Shown here piece after piece: positions 8,650 to 14,495 of a stretch of 14,495 nucleotides of DNA. The notes under the pieces are model-generated. The model had not been told where the DNA came from. It saw only the letters and a program-made list of their open reading frames with translations, and did no database searches. The position numbers and the translations under genes are program-made. Origin of the DNA: Nitrospira lenta. Lineage in GTDB: Bacteria; Nitrospirota; Nitrospiria; Nitrospirales; Nitrospiraceae. Where the stretch lies: the NCBI GenBank assembly GCA_945906715.1, contig CAMDRK010000030.1:1-14495 (forward strand), read 5' to 3'. Position 1 is the stretch's first letter; each line of letters starts with the position of its first letter.

Positions 8650-8688
8650 AAAAATAAAAATGCCGCACCACGAGTAGGGGGTGCGGCA
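8650..8688 (-). terminator. Intrinsic terminator in the thiC leader
   Basis: On the minus strand TGCCGCACC and GGTGCGGCA form a perfect 9-bp stem (8680-8688 with 8661-8669) with a ten-base loop. A U-rich tract follows (TTTTTATTTT on the minus strand, 8651-8660). It lies between the TPP aptamer and thiC, so it is the expression platform: with TPP bound, the terminator should form and stop transcription before thiC. Confidence 0.93.
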
Positions 8689-8716
8689 GAGAGACCAACG
8701 GTGTCCGGTTGTTCTC

Positions 8717-8796
8717 GCTTCCCTACGCTGGTATTACCCAGGTCAGGTTCTGAGGGTCATCCGTTTGGGCGGACTCTCAGCCGTGTGGCTCCCCTA
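8717..8796 (-). ncRNA. TPP riboswitch (THI element)
   Basis: Read on the minus strand, this is a near-consensus thiamin pyrophosphate aptamer. It has GGGGAGCC, then ACACGGCTGAGAG (the conserved CUGAGA core), a small variable hairpin, then GACCC, GAACCTGACCTGGGTAATACCAGCG and TAGGGAAG. A short P1 can be drawn from GCT/AGC, possibly extended by TTCTC (8805-8809) with GAGAA (8713-8717). With the downstream terminator it should lower thiC and thi4 transcription when TPP is plentiful. Confidence 0.97.
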
Positions 8797-8809
8797 GCTT
8801 CGACTGAGA

Positions 8810-8839
8810 ATCGTATCGCCGGGCTCCTTACGTTGTCAA
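8810..8839 (-). promoter_or_regulatory. Sigma70-like promoter of the thiC-thi4 unit
   Basis: The minus strand carries a perfect -35 box TTGACA (8834-8839). After an 18-base spacer comes TACGAT (8810-8815), four of six to the -10 consensus. The expected transcription start is near 8803, just ahead of the TPP aptamer. Confidence 0.7.
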
Positions 8840-8855
8840 CGGGGTATTAGGCCTA

Positions 8856-8982
8856 GCAGGATGCTGAAAAAGTCCGCCAGCTTCGTTCTCGGTTCATCGA
8901 AATCCTCAACGTACCCCAGAGGGTACGCTTCCGGTTTCGACTCGCCTGCGGCCTTGCTGAACGGCCTTTTTGAGCATCCTGC
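8856..8982 (+). repeat. Intergenic nested palindrome, copy 3
   Basis: A 127-bp member. GCAGGATGCTGAAAAAG (left) and CTTTTTGAGCATCCTGC (right) pair over 17 positions with only the one G/G mismatch. The middle stem is TCGAAA (8897-8902) with TTTCGA (8935-8940). The tip is CGTACCC-CAGA-GGGTACG (8910-8927). It lies in the divergent gap between the thiC promoter and the nadA promoter, with no converging gene end, so a simple terminator role does not explain it here. Confidence 0.88.
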
Positions 8983-9081
8983 ACGGTGTCCTGTTGTCTC
9001 TGACGTGCGGACTAGTGAAGTTCTGGTGTGTTCACAGGGCTTTCCCGCAGCCTGCTAGAACTCCTTACAACGGCTGCTTCA

Positions 9082-9110
9082 TTGATTGTCGGGAAACCAT
9101 AACGTAGAAT
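9082..9110 (+). promoter_or_regulatory. Sigma70-like promoter of nadA
   Basis: TTGATT (9082-9087) and TAGAAT (9105-9110) are separated by 17 bases and match the -35 and -10 consensus at four and five of six positions. The expected start is near 9117, giving a leader of about 24 bases before the GTG of nadA. Confidence 0.55.
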
Positions 9111-9140
9111 ACCAACCCTTACACTCTTGCTGAGGAAACC

Positions 9141-10244
9141 GTGCAAACACTCTCGACGCTTCCTAACCCGATCACGGACTACCAGCAACTGCCGGCTGAG
9201 GAGTTATTCAGTCGGACTGTTGAGGCTAAACGTGTGCTCGGCGATCAGGTGATGATTCTAGGCCATAATTATCAACGGGATGAAGTCATCGAGCATGCGG
9301 ACTTCCGTGGAGATTCTCTCCTGCTCTCAAAACTGGCAGCCGAGCGGTCGGAGCGGCCCTATATTGTTTTCTGCGGCGTGCACTTCATGGCCGAGACCGC
9401 CGACATCTTGAGCCGCTCCAAGCAAACGGTGATCCTCCCGGACATGGCTGCTGGCTGTTCCATGGCGGACATGGCGGCTATCGAACAGGTCGATCAATGT
9501 TGGGAGGCGTTGGGACGAATCCTTCCCGTGGAAGAGACCGTCATGCCGGCGGTCTATGTGAACTCCGCCGCAGTGCTTAAAGCCTTTTGCGGCGAACATG
9601 GCGGGATTACCTGTACATCCTCCAATGCGAAGGCGGTGATTGAATGGTCCTGGGCCAGACGGGAGAAGATTCTCTTCTTCCCGGACGAGCACTTGGGCCG
9701 CAATACGGGCAACAAGATGGGCCTGCCGAGAGAAGCGATGATCGTCTGGGACCCCTATCAACCCAACGGGGGCAATACCCGTGAGGCGATCAAGCGCGCA
9801 AAACTCATTCTCTGGAAAGGTCACTGCAGTGTGCACCAGATGTTCCAGCCAGTGCACGTGGACAATTTTCGCAAGCAGTATCCGGATGGGAAGGTGATCG
9901 TCCATCCCGAATGTCACGAGGATGTGGTCAATAAGGCAGACCTGTCCGGGTCCACGGAGTTGATTATCCGTACGGTGACGGCAGCGCCGCCTGGGACGGC
10001 ATGGGCGGTGGGAACGGAATTGAATTTGGTCAATCGATTGAAGCGTGACCTTACCGATAAGAAGGTCTTCTTTCTTTCCTCCACGGTCTGCCAGTGTGCG
10101 ACGATGTTCCGGATCGACGGAGCCCATCTCTGCTGGGCGATGGAAAATCTTGCCGACGGCCACGTCGTGAACCATATCGTCGTTCCGGGCGATGAGAAGC
10201 ATTGGGCGAAGGTGGCGCTGGACCGCATGATGGTAGTCAGTTAG
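9141..10244 (+). CDS. nadA: Quinolinate synthase NadA
   Basis: A 367-residue iron-sulfur enzyme that condenses iminoaspartate with dihydroxyacetone phosphate to quinolinate in de novo NAD synthesis, cytoplasmic. Recognisable stretches are GHNYQRDEVIEHADFRGDS (41-59), GVHFMAETADILS (79-91), PDMAAGCSMADM (100-111), FFPDEHLGRNTG (179-190), VHPECHEDV (254-262) and the C-terminal CQCATM (317-322). Cys106, Cys229 (WKGHC) and Cys319 fit the spacing of the three [4Fe-4S] ligands in the longer, Bacillus-type NadA. The start is GTG, preceded by GAGGAAACC, with the GAGG five bases before it. It is transcribed away from thiC. No nadB or nadC lies in the window. Confidence 0.97.
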   Translation: MQTLSTLPNPITDYQQLPAEELFSRTVEAKRVLGDQVMILGHNYQRDEVIEHADFRGDSLLLSKLAAERSERPYIVFCGVHFMAETADILSRSKQTVILPDMAAGCSMADMAAIEQVDQCWEALGRILPVEETVMPAVYVNSAAVLKAFCGEHGGITCTSSNAKAVIEWSWARREKILFFPDEHLGRNTGNKMGLPREAMIVWDPYQPNGGNTREAIKRAKLILWKGHCSVHQMFQPVHVDNFRKQYPDGKVIVHPECHEDVVNKADLSGSTELIIRTVTAAPPGTAWAVGTELNLVNRLKRDLTDKKVFFLSSTVCQCATMFRIDGAHLCWAMENLADGHVVNHIVVPGDEKHWAKVALDRMMVVS

Positions 10245-10368
10245 CGGGATCGTGAAAAACGCCTCCAGCATCGTTCTCGCGTCGCTCCCATGCTCAACGT
10301 ACCGCAAGGGTACGCCTCGCATGTTCGCTCGCTGCGGCCTTGCTGGAAGACGTTTTTGACGATCCCGC
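10244..10368 (+). repeat. Intergenic nested palindrome, copy 4
   Basis: A 125-bp member. The outer arms are GCGGGATCGTGAAAAACG (left) and CGTTTTTGACGATCCCGC (right), again with one G/G mismatch. The middle stem is CATGC (10289-10293) with GCATG (10319-10323). The tip is CGTACC-GCAAG-GGTACG (10298-10314). The left arm begins on the last base of the nadA stop codon, so the element directly abuts the gene. It lies between nadA and ileS, which are on the same strand. Confidence 0.87.
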
Positions 10369-10466
10369 ATCAACGCTAAGGACTGGTGCCTCGCCTGTCA
10401 TTCCGGTATATTCCAACCCTTGATCCCAATTACGTTCTAAGGTTTTAGCGAGAGACCAGACAGCCC

Positions 10467-13280
10467 ATGGATTACAAAGCCACCCTCAATCTGCCGAAAA
10501 CCGATTTTCCCATGAAGGCGAATTTGCCGCAGCGGGAGCCTGAACTCCTGGCCTCGTGGGAGAAGGAACGGTTATACGAGCAGATTCAGGAGGCAGGAAA
10601 AGGCCGGCCTCTGTATGTCTTGCACGATGGCCCGCCCTACGCCAATGGCCGGATTCATATCGGTCACGCGCTGAATAAGATCCTTAAAGACATCATCATC
10701 AAATCGAAGACGATGGCGGGCTATCAAGTGCCCTATGTGCCGGGATGGGATTGCCACGGTCTGCCGATCGAACACCAAGTGCTTAAAGAGCTCGGCGACA
10801 AGAAAAAGACGCTCGATACTCCGGCCATCCGCAAACTCTGCCGGGAATATGCGGAAAAGTTTTACACGATTCAGCGTGAGGAGTTTCAGCGGCTCGGCAT
10901 CCTAGGCGATTGGCAGCAGCCCTATCTCACGATGAATCCCGGCTATGAGGCCACGATCATTCGCGAGTTCGGTAAATTCGTGGAGCGAGGGGGCGTCTAT
11001 AAGGGACTGAAGCCGGTGCTTTGGTGTACGGCGGATCAAACTGCCCTAGCCGAGGCGGAGGTCGAATACGAAGACCACACCTCTCCCTCAATCTATGTGA
11101 AGTTTCCGTTGGTCACGTCGCCCACGGTGCTCAGCAAGACGTTCCCCGATATCTCGTTCCCTCTCGGCATCAAGTCAGTCTCCGTCGTGATTTGGACGAC
11201 CACGCCATGGACACTTCCGGCCAACCAAGCGGTCTGCCTCCATGCCGAGATCGACTATGCGTTTGTTCAGACCGGCGACGAAGTGCTGATCGTGGCGGAG
11301 AAGCTTCTTGAAAGCATGACGAAGGTCTGCAAGCTTGAAGGCCTGCGGGTGATCGGGGTTAAGAAGGGGCGCGAAGGGTTTGAAGGGATCGAAACGCAGC
11401 GCCCTCTGACCACAGGCCTGTCGCCCATTCTGCTCGGCGACTTTGTCACCCTCGATCAGGGAACCGGCTGTGTCCATATCGCGCCTGGTCACGGCATGGA
11501 AGACTACATCCTCGTCCTTGAGCACAATGCAAAGGCTTCGCCTGGTGAACGGTTGGAAATTTTGGCGCCGGTCGACAACGGAGGGCGGTTTACCGAGGTC
11601 GTGAAGGAATTTGCCGGCCAGCATGTGTTGAAGGCGAATCCGAAGATCGTGGAGTTCCTGCAGGCTAACGGACGGTTGCTTGGCCAGGGGTTGTTGAACC
11701 ATTCATATCCGCACTGTTGGCGTTGCAAGAATCCCGTCATCTTTCGCGCCACCGAACAGTGGTTCGTGTCGATGGAGACGAACGAGCTTCGGAAAGAAGC
11801 GCTGGCGGAGATTGGACGGGTTCGCTGGATTCCAGCCTTTGGCCGTGATCGGATCAACGGGATGATCGAGAATCGACCCGATTGGTGTTTGTCCAGGCAA
11901 CGAGTGTGGGGCGTGCCGATTCCAGGCTTTACCTGTATGGGGTGCCGGTCTGTGCTGGCCGACCCAACTGTGATCGAACACCTTGCGACGTTGATGGAAT
12001 CTAAAGGGGCCGATGTGTGGTTTGAACGATCGGCTGCCGAGCTGTTGCCCAAGGGCACGGTTTGTTCGAAATGCGGCGAAACAGCATTCGAGAAGGAACG
12101 GGATATTCTCGATGTCTGGTTCGAGTCAGGCGTCAGTTATGCGGCAGTGTTGAAAGCACGGAAGTGGTGGCCGGCCGATCTTTATCTCGAAGGGTCGGAC
12201 CAGCACCGTGGCTGGTTCCACAGCGCTTTACTGGCCGGCGTCGTAACTGATCATCGCGCGCCATACAAGGCCGTCCTGACCCACGGGTTTGTTCTCGACG
12301 GGCAGGGCAAGAAGATGTCCAAGTCGGCGGGGAATGTCGTCGCGCCGCAGGACGTGATCAAACAATCTGGCGCTGAAATCCTGCGTCTGTGGGTCTCGGC
12401 GCAGGACTATCGCGACGATCTCAGGATTTCTCCTGAAATCCTGACCCATCTCATCGAGGCCTATCGAAAGATCCGGAATACCTGCCGCTTTCTACTGAGT
12501 AATCTGTACGATTTCGATCCGGACAAAGACCGAGTCCCCTATGACCAGTTGCCTGAATTGGATCGTTGGGCGCTGCATCGACTCAGCGAACTGATTCCGC
12601 GGGTCAGGAAATCCTACGATGAGTTCGAGTTTCACACGATCTTCCACGCGCTCAATAACTTCTGCTCGGTGGATCTGAGTTCCGTCTATCTTGATATTCT
12701 GAAAGATCGGCTCTATACCTTCCGGGCCGACTCGCCCTTGCGGCGTGGATCGCAGACGGTGCTCTACGAGATCCTCGTGGCGATGACGAAGCTGATGGCT
12801 CCAGTGTTGAGCTTTACGGCGGAAGAGATCTGGCGAACTTTGGCCACGCAGCAGGGAAGTCGTGTTGGAGTGAGCAGTGTCCATCTAAGCACATTCCCGG
12901 AGGCTCAGCCCCAGTGGCAGGATGCCGCGTTAGCTGAGAGATGGGAGCGGTTGTTGGGCTATCGCACGCAGGTGCAGGGTGTGTTGGAGGGAAGTCGGCG
13001 TGATAAAACGATCGGATCATCGTTGGAGGCGGCGGTGGAACTTCGGGCCGATGCTGACACCTACGAGTTTCTTCAGCCCTATAAGAAGGACCTGACCACG
13101 CTCTTCATCGTCTCACAGGTTGAACTAGTTGCCAGTGGTGAGGCAAAAGGCCCAATGGCGATTGCGGCGACAAAGTCCTCCTTCGCAAAATGCGAGCGCT
13201 GTTGGAATTATCGAGAGGCGGTTGGCAAGCACGCCGACCACCCGACGCTCTGTGAGCGTTGCGTGGAGGCGGTGCAGTGA
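10467..13280 (+). CDS. ileS: Isoleucine-tRNA ligase
   Basis: A 937-residue class I aminoacyl-tRNA synthetase that charges tRNA-Ile, the same length as the E. coli enzyme (938). The ATP-binding HIGH motif is at 64-67 (within PPYANGRIHIGHALN) and KMSKS at 616-620. The large insert between them includes the editing domain, with the TTTPWTLPAN stretch near 244-253. The C-terminal zinc finger has Cys909, Cys912, Cys929 and Cys932 (CERCWNY and CERC). A C-terminal zinc finger of this kind is typical of the bacterial form. The ATG at 10467 gives the standard N-terminus, but the upstream ribosome binding site is weak. The stop overlaps the lspA start by one base, a common ileS-lspA pairing. Confidence 0.98.
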   Translation: MDYKATLNLPKTDFPMKANLPQREPELLASWEKERLYEQIQEAGKGRPLYVLHDGPPYANGRIHIGHALNKILKDIIIKSKTMAGYQVPYVPGWDCHGLPIEHQVLKELGDKKKTLDTPAIRKLCREYAEKFYTIQREEFQRLGILGDWQQPYLTMNPGYEATIIREFGKFVERGGVYKGLKPVLWCTADQTALAEAEVEYEDHTSPSIYVKFPLVTSPTVLSKTFPDISFPLGIKSVSVVIWTTTPWTLPANQAVCLHAEIDYAFVQTGDEVLIVAEKLLESMTKVCKLEGLRVIGVKKGREGFEGIETQRPLTTGLSPILLGDFVTLDQGTGCVHIAPGHGMEDYILVLEHNAKASPGERLEILAPVDNGGRFTEVVKEFAGQHVLKANPKIVEFLQANGRLLGQGLLNHSYPHCWRCKNPVIFRATEQWFVSMETNELRKEALAEIGRVRWIPAFGRDRINGMIENRPDWCLSRQRVWGVPIPGFTCMGCRSVLADPTVIEHLATLMESKGADVWFERSAAELLPKGTVCSKCGETAFEKERDILDVWFESGVSYAAVLKARKWWPADLYLEGSDQHRGWFHSALLAGVVTDHRAPYKAVLTHGFVLDGQGKKMSKSAGNVVAPQDVIKQSGAEILRLWVSAQDYRDDLRISPEILTHLIEAYRKIRNTCRFLLSNLYDFDPDKDRVPYDQLPELDRWALHRLSELIPRVRKSYDEFEFHTIFHALNNFCSVDLSSVYLDILKDRLYTFRADSPLRRGSQTVLYEILVAMTKLMAPVLSFTAEEIWRTLATQQGSRVGVSSVHLSTFPEAQPQWQDAALAERWERLLGYRTQVQGVLEGSRRDKTIGSSLEAAVELRADADTYEFLQPYKKDLTTLFIVSQVELVASGEAKGPMAIAATKSSFAKCERCWNYREAVGKHADHPTLCERCVEAVQ

Positions 13281-13798
13281 TGAGCGGGCCTGTCCGCTAT
13301 CTGCTTCTGGCGTTGCTTGCCGGCGCGATCATCGCGATCGATCAGGTGACGAAGTTGTCCATCGTGCAGTCGATGCGGCTGAATGAGTCCCTTCCGATTG
13401 TTCCCAATCTCTTCAGCCTGACCTATATCCGCAACCCTGGCGCTGCCTTTGGCTTGCTGGCCGGCAGCAGCGATGCGTTTCGCATGGTGTTCTTCGGGGT
13501 CACGTCGCTGTTTGCCCTGGCCCTGTTGGGGACGATCCTCTTCCGGTTGCCGAAGAGGGATTGGATGGGACAGCTCAGTATTGCCGGAATTCTTGGAGGA
13601 GCGATCGGGAATCTGATCGATCGATTACGCTATGGAGAAGTAATCGACTTTCTCGATGTCTATGTGAGTACCTACCATTGGCCGGCCTTCAATGTCGCCG
13701 ACTCGGCGATCAGCGTAGGGGTCGTGTTCCTGATCATCCATTTCGCCTTTGAGAAGAAAGACCTCTCGCTACTGCCGCACGAATCCCCGCCAGCTTAA
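13280..13798 (+). CDS. lspA: Lipoprotein signal peptidase LspA (signal peptidase II)
   Basis: A 172-residue inner-membrane aspartic protease that removes the signal peptide from lipidated prolipoproteins. Four membrane helices are visible (about 6-24, 66-90, 99-113 and 139-157). The conserved family stretches are DQVTK (21-25), RNPGAAFG (51-58), GGAIGNLIDRLRYGEVIDFLDV (106-127) and FNVADSAISVG (137-147). The catalytic pair is expected to be Asp123 (VIDF) and Asp141 (VAD). I chose ATG at 13280, which overlaps the ileS stop as TGATG, because GGAGG at 13265-13269 lies ten bases upstream. An ATG at 13259 would add only seven residues encoded inside ileS. The PhoD-like protein in this window is one likely substrate, as it carries a lipobox. 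Confidence 0.97.
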   Translation: MSGPVRYLLLALLAGAIIAIDQVTKLSIVQSMRLNESLPIVPNLFSLTYIRNPGAAFGLLAGSSDAFRMVFFGVTSLFALALLGTILFRLPKRDWMGQLSIAGILGGAIGNLIDRLRYGEVIDFLDVYVSTYHWPAFNVADSAISVGVVFLIIHFAFEKKDLSLLPHESPPA

Positions 13799-13899
13799 CA
13801 GACCGTCGCGCGTGAAGCGCGATCCGAAGTTCGAAGTTCTGGGTTCGAAGTTTCGAAAACCTCGAACTTCGGACCTCGAACCCTTGTTCATTCCGCCTG
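13799..13899. terminator. Nested palindrome between converging lspA and DUF2024 genes
   Basis: This gap holds TCGCGC-GTGAA-GCGCGA (13806-13822). It also holds a longer arm pair, TCCGAAGTTCGA (13823-13834) with TCGAACTTCGGA (13862-13873). An alternative pair is GGGTTCGA (13841-13848) with TCGAACCC (13876-13883). There is no clear T-run, so a standard Rho-independent terminator is not shown. Its place between converging genes suggests a two-way transcript end. It is a different family from the four GAAAAA-type palindromes. Confidence 0.5.
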
Positions 13900-14169
13900 C
13901 TATGTCGAGAGGGTGATGATGAATCCGCCTTGCTCACGGAATTGGCGCTGCTGCTCGGGGGAGAACATCGCCAGCGGTTCGGTGTGGCAGAACTGACATT
14001 CTTTCACTGTAACTGGGACGTTATTTTCTCCGAGGCTGGCCAAATGTTGCTTGGCAAGCGTCAAGGCCGTCGCCTCATCCGTTGTCATCACGTCGAAGTG
14101 CAGGAGCCGCTTCGTGCCTTTCACCCACGTATCGAAGACATGGACTGTGTCGGATTGGGATTGAGCCAT
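13900..14169 (-). CDS. DUF2024 family protein
   Basis: A small soluble protein of 89 residues resembling the DUF2024 family, whose function is unknown. The typical N-terminal VHVFDTWVKG is at 9-18, followed by LHFDVMTTDEATAL (23-36). The ECQFCHTE segment holds the Cys58-x-x-Cys61-His62 motif, which could bind metal or be redox-active. The tail REQGGFIITL fits the family. I chose ATG at 14169 because AGGAGG lies ten bases upstream. An in-frame ATG at 14199 would place that site inside the gene. It converges on lspA, and I see no clear promoter in the roughly 180 bases upstream. Confidence 0.82.
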   Translation of the reverse strand: MAQSQSDTVHVFDTWVKGTKRLLHFDVMTTDEATALTLAKQHLASLGENNVPVTVKECQFCHTEPLAMFSPEQQRQFREQGGFIITLST

Positions 14170-14350
14170 CGTGAAGTACCCTCCTTTGTCGTGCGTCAAA
14201 AAGTTAGCTGTGCAATCGGGTTAACTATGTTCCTGGGCTAGTGTTCATACGAAACAGATGACTCGGTAAATGTTGCCGTAGAATAACTGAAATCCCGAGC
14301 GCCTGTCCAATGGTCCGCTGGCGTGCGAGACAGGCGAGACGAGCAATCTA
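14170..14350. other. Gap between the DUF2024 gene and the IS element
   Basis: No gene is seen. The segment near the DUF2024 gene holds its ribosome binding site. The far end, about 14328-14344, carries a GAGACAGGCGAGACGAG run like the GACAGAC tracts near 4897-5040. CTAG at 14348-14351, just at the IS end, fits the YTAR target preference of IS5-family elements. Confidence 0.35.
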
Positions 14351-14495
14351 GGGCCTGTTAACACTTAACGCAAGGCCTCGACGATTAGCGCAAAATTGAT
14401 GAACGCGACGAACATGACATCGAGTTTTTCAAATCGTGTGAAGATGCGTCGAAATCCCTTCAGCCGACGGAACAGCCGTTCGATCTCATTGCGGC
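14351..14495 (-). mobile_element. IS5-family insertion sequence, right part only
   Basis: The terminal sequence GGGCCTGTTAACACTTAA begins at about 14351 and reads into the 3' end of a transposase on the minus strand. The stop codon lies within the terminal repeat, as is usual in compact IS5-type elements. The rest of the element is beyond the window, so I cannot tell whether it is intact. Confidence 0.75.
14365..14495 (-). CDS. IS5-family DDE transposase, C-terminal part (cut by window edge)
   Basis: The last 42 codons are visible. They encode RNEIERLFRRLKGFRRIFTR, then FEKLD, an aromatic and aliphatic run (MFVAFINFALIVEALR) and a stop. The NEIERLFRRLKGFRRI pattern, with the Glu of the DDE catalytic triad followed by RLK..RRI.TR, is typical of the C-terminus of IS5-family transposases. 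The 5' part lies off the right edge, so subgroup and integrity are unknown. Confidence 0.85.
   Translation of the reverse strand, partial: RNEIERLFRRLKGFRRIFTRFEKLDVMFVAFINFALIVEALR

Noticed and set aside
9327..10373. 348-codon minus-strand open frame opposite nadA
   Set aside because: It covers the whole of nadA on the other strand, with no recognisable domain or ribosome binding site.
10356..10400. Promoter for ileS from TTGACG inside palindrome copy 4
   Set aside because: No acceptable -10 box lies at 16-18 bases, and the TTGAC is part of the conserved palindrome arm.

Overview
The window looks like a chromosomal stretch of a Nitrospira-type (phylum Nitrospirota) nitrite-oxidising bacterium. 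This rests on the overall character of the proteins, the pairing of ThiC with an archaeal-style Thi4, a NadA with the Bacillus-type cysteine spacing, and intergenic palindromes of a kind I associate with Nitrospira. It is an inference from pattern recognition, not a database match. Most genes are housekeeping genes. The unusual material is between the genes.

Layout, left to right. Bases 1-218 hold no gene I can support. A plus-strand group follows: a lipoprotein PhoD-like phosphatase (219-1736), a small membrane protein (1844-2092) and an unrecognised 160-residue protein (2120-2602). Converging on it from the minus strand is a compact operon-like trio, read right to left: a degenerate receiver protein (4519-4947), a YgfZ/GcvT-type folate-binding protein (3417-4508) and an exported ankyrin-repeat protein (2672-3409). 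A minus-strand TPR protein (5037-5552) lies upstream of the trio.

The centre is a thiamin module on the minus strand. A promoter with a perfect TTGACA box, a TPP riboswitch and an intrinsic terminator lead into thiC (6694-8607), followed by thi4 (5700-6500). ThiC makes the pyrimidine half of thiamin and Thi4 the thiazole half, so one riboswitch could control both branches. The Thi4 has His at the position of the yeast sulfur-donor Cys, which points to the sulfide-using catalytic type.

The plus strand then carries nadA (9141-10244), with its own sigma70-like promoter, then ileS (10467-13280) and lspA (13280-13798), which overlap by one base. A minus-strand DUF2024 protein (13900-14169) converges on lspA across a nested TTCGAA-rich palindrome. 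The right edge cuts the 3' end of an IS5-family transposase.

The strongest candidate for something undescribed is a family of four intergenic palindromes of about 121-166 bp (5558-5678, 6519-6684, 8856-8982, 10244-10368). They share a nested hairpin plan. Their arms differ between copies with compensating changes, while one G/G mismatch and an internal loop are kept in all four. All four point the same way regardless of the direction of neighbouring genes. Two lesser repeat types, GACAGAC-like tracts and GTAAGGGGTGAGGCGT-like tracts, recur and appear to supply both ends of the degenerate receiver gene.
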